DNA of 64,000 bases from Halosimplex aquaticum (GTDB taxonomy: Archaea > Halobacteriota > Halobacteria > Halobacteriales > Haloarculaceae), in the NCBI RefSeq assembly GCF_028747785.1, contig NZ_CP118158.1:3658001-3722000 (forward strand), read 5' to 3'. Both the position numbers and the translations under genes were made by a program. Below are positions 61,258 through 64,000 of this stretch, in pieces (within the stretch, counting starts at the first letter, position 1; every line of letters starts with the position of its first letter). The notes under the pieces are model-generated. The model saw nothing but the letters and a program-made list of their open reading frames with translations, ran no database searches and was not told the origin of the DNA.

Positions 61258-62721
61258 ATGCAAGCGCTCCTTTTGAGAGTTGGACTGGATCATGGCTCGG
61301 GTGGTGGCTTAGGTCCGATCTACGAAGATGGGATGTTTGAGTACATACCTATCCCTGAAAGCTATGAAACGACGCAGCAGCAGACGTTTGATGAGGTAAC
61401 GACGCGGGACGGGCGGCCATACGCTGAGTACGTCGGATCCAATAACGAAGCGAGTCCTCTCCACCTTGACCCGGAGTTCAAGACGTACACATATGGAGAC
61501 CCAACTCGGAAACGCTCCCAATTAGCTGAACTCACTGAAGACGACTTACTCATCTTCTACGCTGGCCTTAAGCCGAAGGATTCCGAGGGCCATCCAAGAC
61601 TGTACGTTATCGGTTACTTCACGGTCGATACGGTTCACGAACTAAACGACAAGACGCCAACCGAACGCGCGGAATTGTTCGATCAACTCTCGGACAACGC
61701 ACACGTAAAGAGGACGAAGTTGACGCCGGGATCGAAACATCCCAATCAGAATGCATATCCTGTTATCGTTGAGGGGAAGCCCAACCAGAGCCGGTCACTC
61801 GAAAAAGCACGTCCGTTGACTGACGCCTACGTCAGCGGGACCAATCAGCAGTACCATATGTTGGACTCTGTGGCCCAGATTACGGGCTACAGCAGAGAAA
61901 AAGACCTCACGCGTGCTTCTGGCCGCTGGCTGGAGCCAGGTGACGAAGGGCTGTTCCGAGAATGGTTGGACAATGAAATGACAGGACTGATTGGATCCAA
62001 CACCAGTCTCTACTCCTACGTCTTAACCCATGATTCTGGGTTCGCACCGAACGTCAGCCACGGGTACTGTACGTTGGCGACTTGTAAGCCCAAAATCCGG
62101 ATGAACGCTAACGTAGGTGACTGGGTTATTGGAACTGGATCGCTTTCGAAGGGCGACGACGAAGAACGACTACTCTACGCGATGCGGGTAGAGGAGGTAC
62201 TGTCCTATGACGAGTACTTCGAACGAGACGAATTCGAGTATAAGAAGCCGAAGGATGGTGGTCTGTACGACCCTCAAGGAGATAACATCTACTACACAGG
62301 GAAACCGATAGACGGTAAACAGATTGAGGACTCAGACGTATATCTCTCTACCATGCCGGATGGTGAACGGATTCATTATCGAGATTCGTCGCCATTTGTA
62401 CAACTCAATAATCCCAATCACCCGCCGTCCCGGATCGAGGCTGATACCCCGGATGCCCCCGGCCGTCAGGCGGTTCTCGTCAGTCGTCAGTTCTGGTACT
62501 TCGGTAATAACGAGGTCCATCTCCCGGAAGATGATCAGTTGCGAGATGCGGTCATCAAAGGATACCAGAACCCCGATGGGAAGATAGGGCAGAAGAAAAC
62601 CACGGACGAGGCCAAGATCAACCAGTTCGTGTCCTGGCTCGTCGAAAATTATCGAATTGGGGTGCATTCTCACCCGCGTGACGTAGGTGAGACTGACGAT
62701 CACGAACACACAAATTGCTGA
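61258..62721 (+). CDS. Nmad3-Nmad2 fusion protein (nucleotide-modification-associated domains)
   Basis: A 487-residue two-domain protein. Residues 1 to about 240 match Nmad3 (LLLRVGLDHGSGGGLGPIY, FEYIPIPES, HLDPEFKTYTYGD, DLLIFYAGL). Residues about 250-455 match Nmad2 (YSYVLTHDSGFAPN, HGYCTLATCKPKIR, VGDWVIGTGS, VLVSRQFWYFG). Both families were defined by their links to DNA base-modification systems. Their fusion suggests they act in one pathway, for example to bind or complete a modified base. It is divergent from the NucS-like nuclease. The chemistry is unknown. Confidence 0.75.
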   Translation: MQALLLRVGLDHGSGGGLGPIYEDGMFEYIPIPESYETTQQQTFDEVTTRDGRPYAEYVGSNNEASPLHLDPEFKTYTYGDPTRKRSQLAELTEDDLLIFYAGLKPKDSEGHPRLYVIGYFTVDTVHELNDKTPTERAELFDQLSDNAHVKRTKLTPGSKHPNQNAYPVIVEGKPNQSRSLEKARPLTDAYVSGTNQQYHMLDSVAQITGYSREKDLTRASGRWLEPGDEGLFREWLDNEMTGLIGSNTSLYSYVLTHDSGFAPNVSHGYCTLATCKPKIRMNANVGDWVIGTGSLSKGDDEERLLYAMRVEEVLSYDEYFERDEFEYKKPKDGGLYDPQGDNIYYTGKPIDGKQIEDSDVYLSTMPDGERIHYRDSSPFVQLNNPNHPPSRIEADTPDAPGRQAVLVSRQFWYFGNNEVHLPEDDQLRDAVIKGYQNPDGKIGQKKTTDEAKINQFVSWLVENYRIGVHSHPRDVGETDDHEHTNC

Positions 62722-62776
62722 GGCCGAAAGTCCAGGCCGTTATGTTTTATTGGGGTTACTCGGCTTGGCGATGGAT

Positions 62777-63679
62777 TCAACCAGAGAAGTCAGGATAGAA
62801 TTTGGCAATAATGGGTGCATGATCGCTACAGGTGAGCCCATCCGCGTCGTAGAAACAGTCCTCGGCGTTCAAGCTCCGGGATGCAAGCAGATGATCGAAT
62901 CGTTTCCCTGTCAACGTATCGCTGTCTCCAGTTGGGTGGCTAACGTCTAACGTGTCCAAATCACCGTAGCCATGGATCATTCGGAAGACATCCACCATCC
63001 CGACTTCCTCCAACCCTGTCAGAATATTTCGCTCTGCGTTCTGCCATCGTTTCGACAACTCGTCTTGTTTCTTGTTGCGCCACGGAATCACCTCGCCTTC
63101 CTCAGTTTCGGCCTTCGGAGCGTTAAAGTCTCCAGCGAGGATTCGAGGCCCGGCCTCCTTCTTGAGAATACGGTTATATACATTCTCTAGAATCTTTATT
63201 TTCTCCTCGCCATACATATTCCCGGGCACAGTTCGGACATTCCAGAGGTCAATCGTTGTGTCCCCGAGATCAACCTCGGCATTGAGAATTCTCTGGGGAT
63301 GGTTCGTATCCCAGTGTTTCAGGGTAGCTTCGTCGAAAGGCGGTTCTCGAATACTCGGAGTCTGTCGGCAGAGGTTCTCCAGTTCGCTATCATCCTGGAT
63401 CGCTATCAAATTCCCGTTCACTCCTGTGAAGTCCTGAAATGGGGGAACGTCGATATCGGCTAATGTACGGTCCCAGTCCAAGGTATCAACAATCTCACTG
63501 TATCCCGCGTCCTCCAACTTCTCATGCCATAGCTCCCGACGCGCTGTCGTTACCTCGTTGAGCAACAGGAGGTCAGGACTGTTGGCGTTCTCGACAATGA
63601 ACCGAATCTGATTCGTAATCCGGTCGGGTGATCCTGCTGGTGGAAAGGCACCCTGCACATTCCATGACAGTATTTTCAT
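62777..63679 (-). CDS. Endonuclease/exonuclease/phosphatase-family protein
   Basis: A 300-residue EEP-fold protein of the exonuclease III / DNase I superfamily. Motifs: ILSWNVQG (Asn7), LLLLNEVT (Glu42), ILAGDFNAP (Asp184, Asn186) and CSDHAPIIAKF near the C-terminus. RFDHLLAS supplies another family block. No signal peptide, so it acts inside, probably on DNA or a nucleic-acid end. The ATG at 63679 fits the family start. It lies 55 bases from the Nmad fusion and converges on it. Confidence 0.82.
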   Translation of the reverse strand: MKILSWNVQGAFPPAGSPDRITNQIRFIVENANSPDLLLLNEVTTARRELWHEKLEDAGYSEIVDTLDWDRTLADIDVPPFQDFTGVNGNLIAIQDDSELENLCRQTPSIREPPFDEATLKHWDTNHPQRILNAEVDLGDTTIDLWNVRTVPGNMYGEEKIKILENVYNRILKKEAGPRILAGDFNAPKAETEEGEVIPWRNKKQDELSKRWQNAERNILTGLEEVGMVDVFRMIHGYGDLDTLDVSHPTGDSDTLTGKRFDHLLASRSLNAEDCFYDADGLTCSDHAPIIAKFYPDFSG

Positions 63680-63724
63680 AACAAGGCCATTCACCTCTGG
63701 AATGTATAGTTCTAGTCCAGTGAG

Positions 63725-64000
63725 TCACTCCGAGGCCGAAGATTTCCCGGCAAGCAGTACATCGACGTCGTAACTGAGCCAGAAGGCGATTAGGTGGGGG
63801 ACGACAAGGAGGACGATTACCGCGTCGGCACCGATGATGCCGACGACAGCGAGCCAACTGTGTAATTCGGTCCAAGCGAGGATACCGTAAGTGAGTGTGA
63901 GAGAGACAACGGAAGCATTGATTAGCCCCAGATCGAGCGCGTCTTCGGCAGCCTGCGTCGGTGATGTGCCCGGGACATCCGTTGATGCATCCTCGGGTGA
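63725..64000 (-). CDS. Membrane protein, C-terminal part (runs off right edge)
   Basis: The frame is open to the window end and gives at least 91 residues. A polar N-terminal part (DVPGTSPTQAAEDALDLG) is followed by two hydrophobic helices (LINASVVSLTLTYGILAW and WLAVVGIIGADAVIVLLVVPHLIAFWL) and a short polar tail ending SSASE. Function unknown; the start lies outside. Confidence 0.6.
   Translation of the reverse strand, partial: SPEDASTDVPGTSPTQAAEDALDLGLINASVVSLTLTYGILAWTELHSWLAVVGIIGADAVIVLLVVPHLIAFWLSYDVDVLLAGKSSASE

Noticed and set aside
49860..64000. Second copy of the tRNA-Glu 3' end (right attachment site)
   Set aside because: I found no repeat of the T-arm and acceptor sequence to the window end; the right border is probably outside or degraded.
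1..64000. CRISPR array or rRNA genes
   Set aside because: No regularly spaced identical repeats of 25-40 bases with unique spacers, and no rRNA-like sequence, were seen.

Overview
The window comes from a haloarchaeon (order Halobacteria). The evidence is very high GC with almost all third positions G or C, acidic proteins rich in Asp and Glu, many genes that start at or within a few bases of the predicted transcript start behind a TATA box about 26 bases upstream, and archaeal markers: Dph2, a proteasome beta subunit with a propeptide, UPF0212, AglB and AglJ, a PGF-CTERM surface protein and an ISH3-family insertion sequence. The genus cannot be fixed from this sequence alone.

Layout. (1) 1-23 kb is core chromosome: the 3' end of gyrA, a PGF-CTERM surface protein, an arginase-family enzyme, an NAD-dependent sugar epimerase, an HTH regulator, a type II NADH dehydrogenase-like protein, a CNNM/CorC membrane protein, a cdd-udp nucleoside salvage pair, a GlmM-type mutase, psmB, UPF0212, a metallo-beta-lactamase-fold hydrolase, a YlbF-family protein, dph2, a METTL5-like methyltransferase, a rhomboid protease and several small membrane proteins. 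(2) 23-48 kb is a surface-glycan island. It runs from aglJ to aglB and holds three GT4 and three GT2 glycosyltransferases (AglJ included), a Wzx/MATE-type flippase, an LPG-synthase/AglD-type membrane protein, two polysaccharide deacetylase-like proteins and six alkaline-phosphatase-superfamily proteins that all end in the same Leu-Gly-Tyr tail. A TrmB-type regulator sits near its left end beside a near-ideal TrmB operator. (3) At 49.8 kb a tRNA-Glu(CTC) gene marks the left edge of an integrated element: a small repeat-containing ORF coupled to a tyrosine integrase, then a second, convergent recombinase that has lost the first catalytic arginine. (4) 52.5-64 kb is a lower-GC accessory region. 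It holds several HTH genes next to palindromes, a protein resembling tRNA-guanine transglycosylase, a complete ISH3 element with a 5-bp target duplication, an orphan membrane protein between imperfect repeats, a frameshifted small gene, a CBS-HEPN protein, a NucS-like nuclease, an Nmad3-Nmad2 fusion and an endonuclease/exonuclease/phosphatase-fold protein. The window ends inside a membrane-protein gene, and no right attachment site is seen.

How the parts may fit. The glycan island can plausibly build a lipid-linked glycan on dolichyl phosphate (AglJ and other GTs), modify it (deacetylase-like proteins and AlkP-superfamily enzymes that probably move phospho-groups rather than cleave sulfate), flip it and transfer it to Asn (AglB). 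The accessory region joins a base-modification-associated fusion, a possible 7-deazaguanine-type transglycosylase, a PD-(D/E)XK nuclease and a HEPN protein. That is the composition expected of a DNA-modification or defence island, and it is the best candidate here for an undescribed system; its function is inference from domain content and position.
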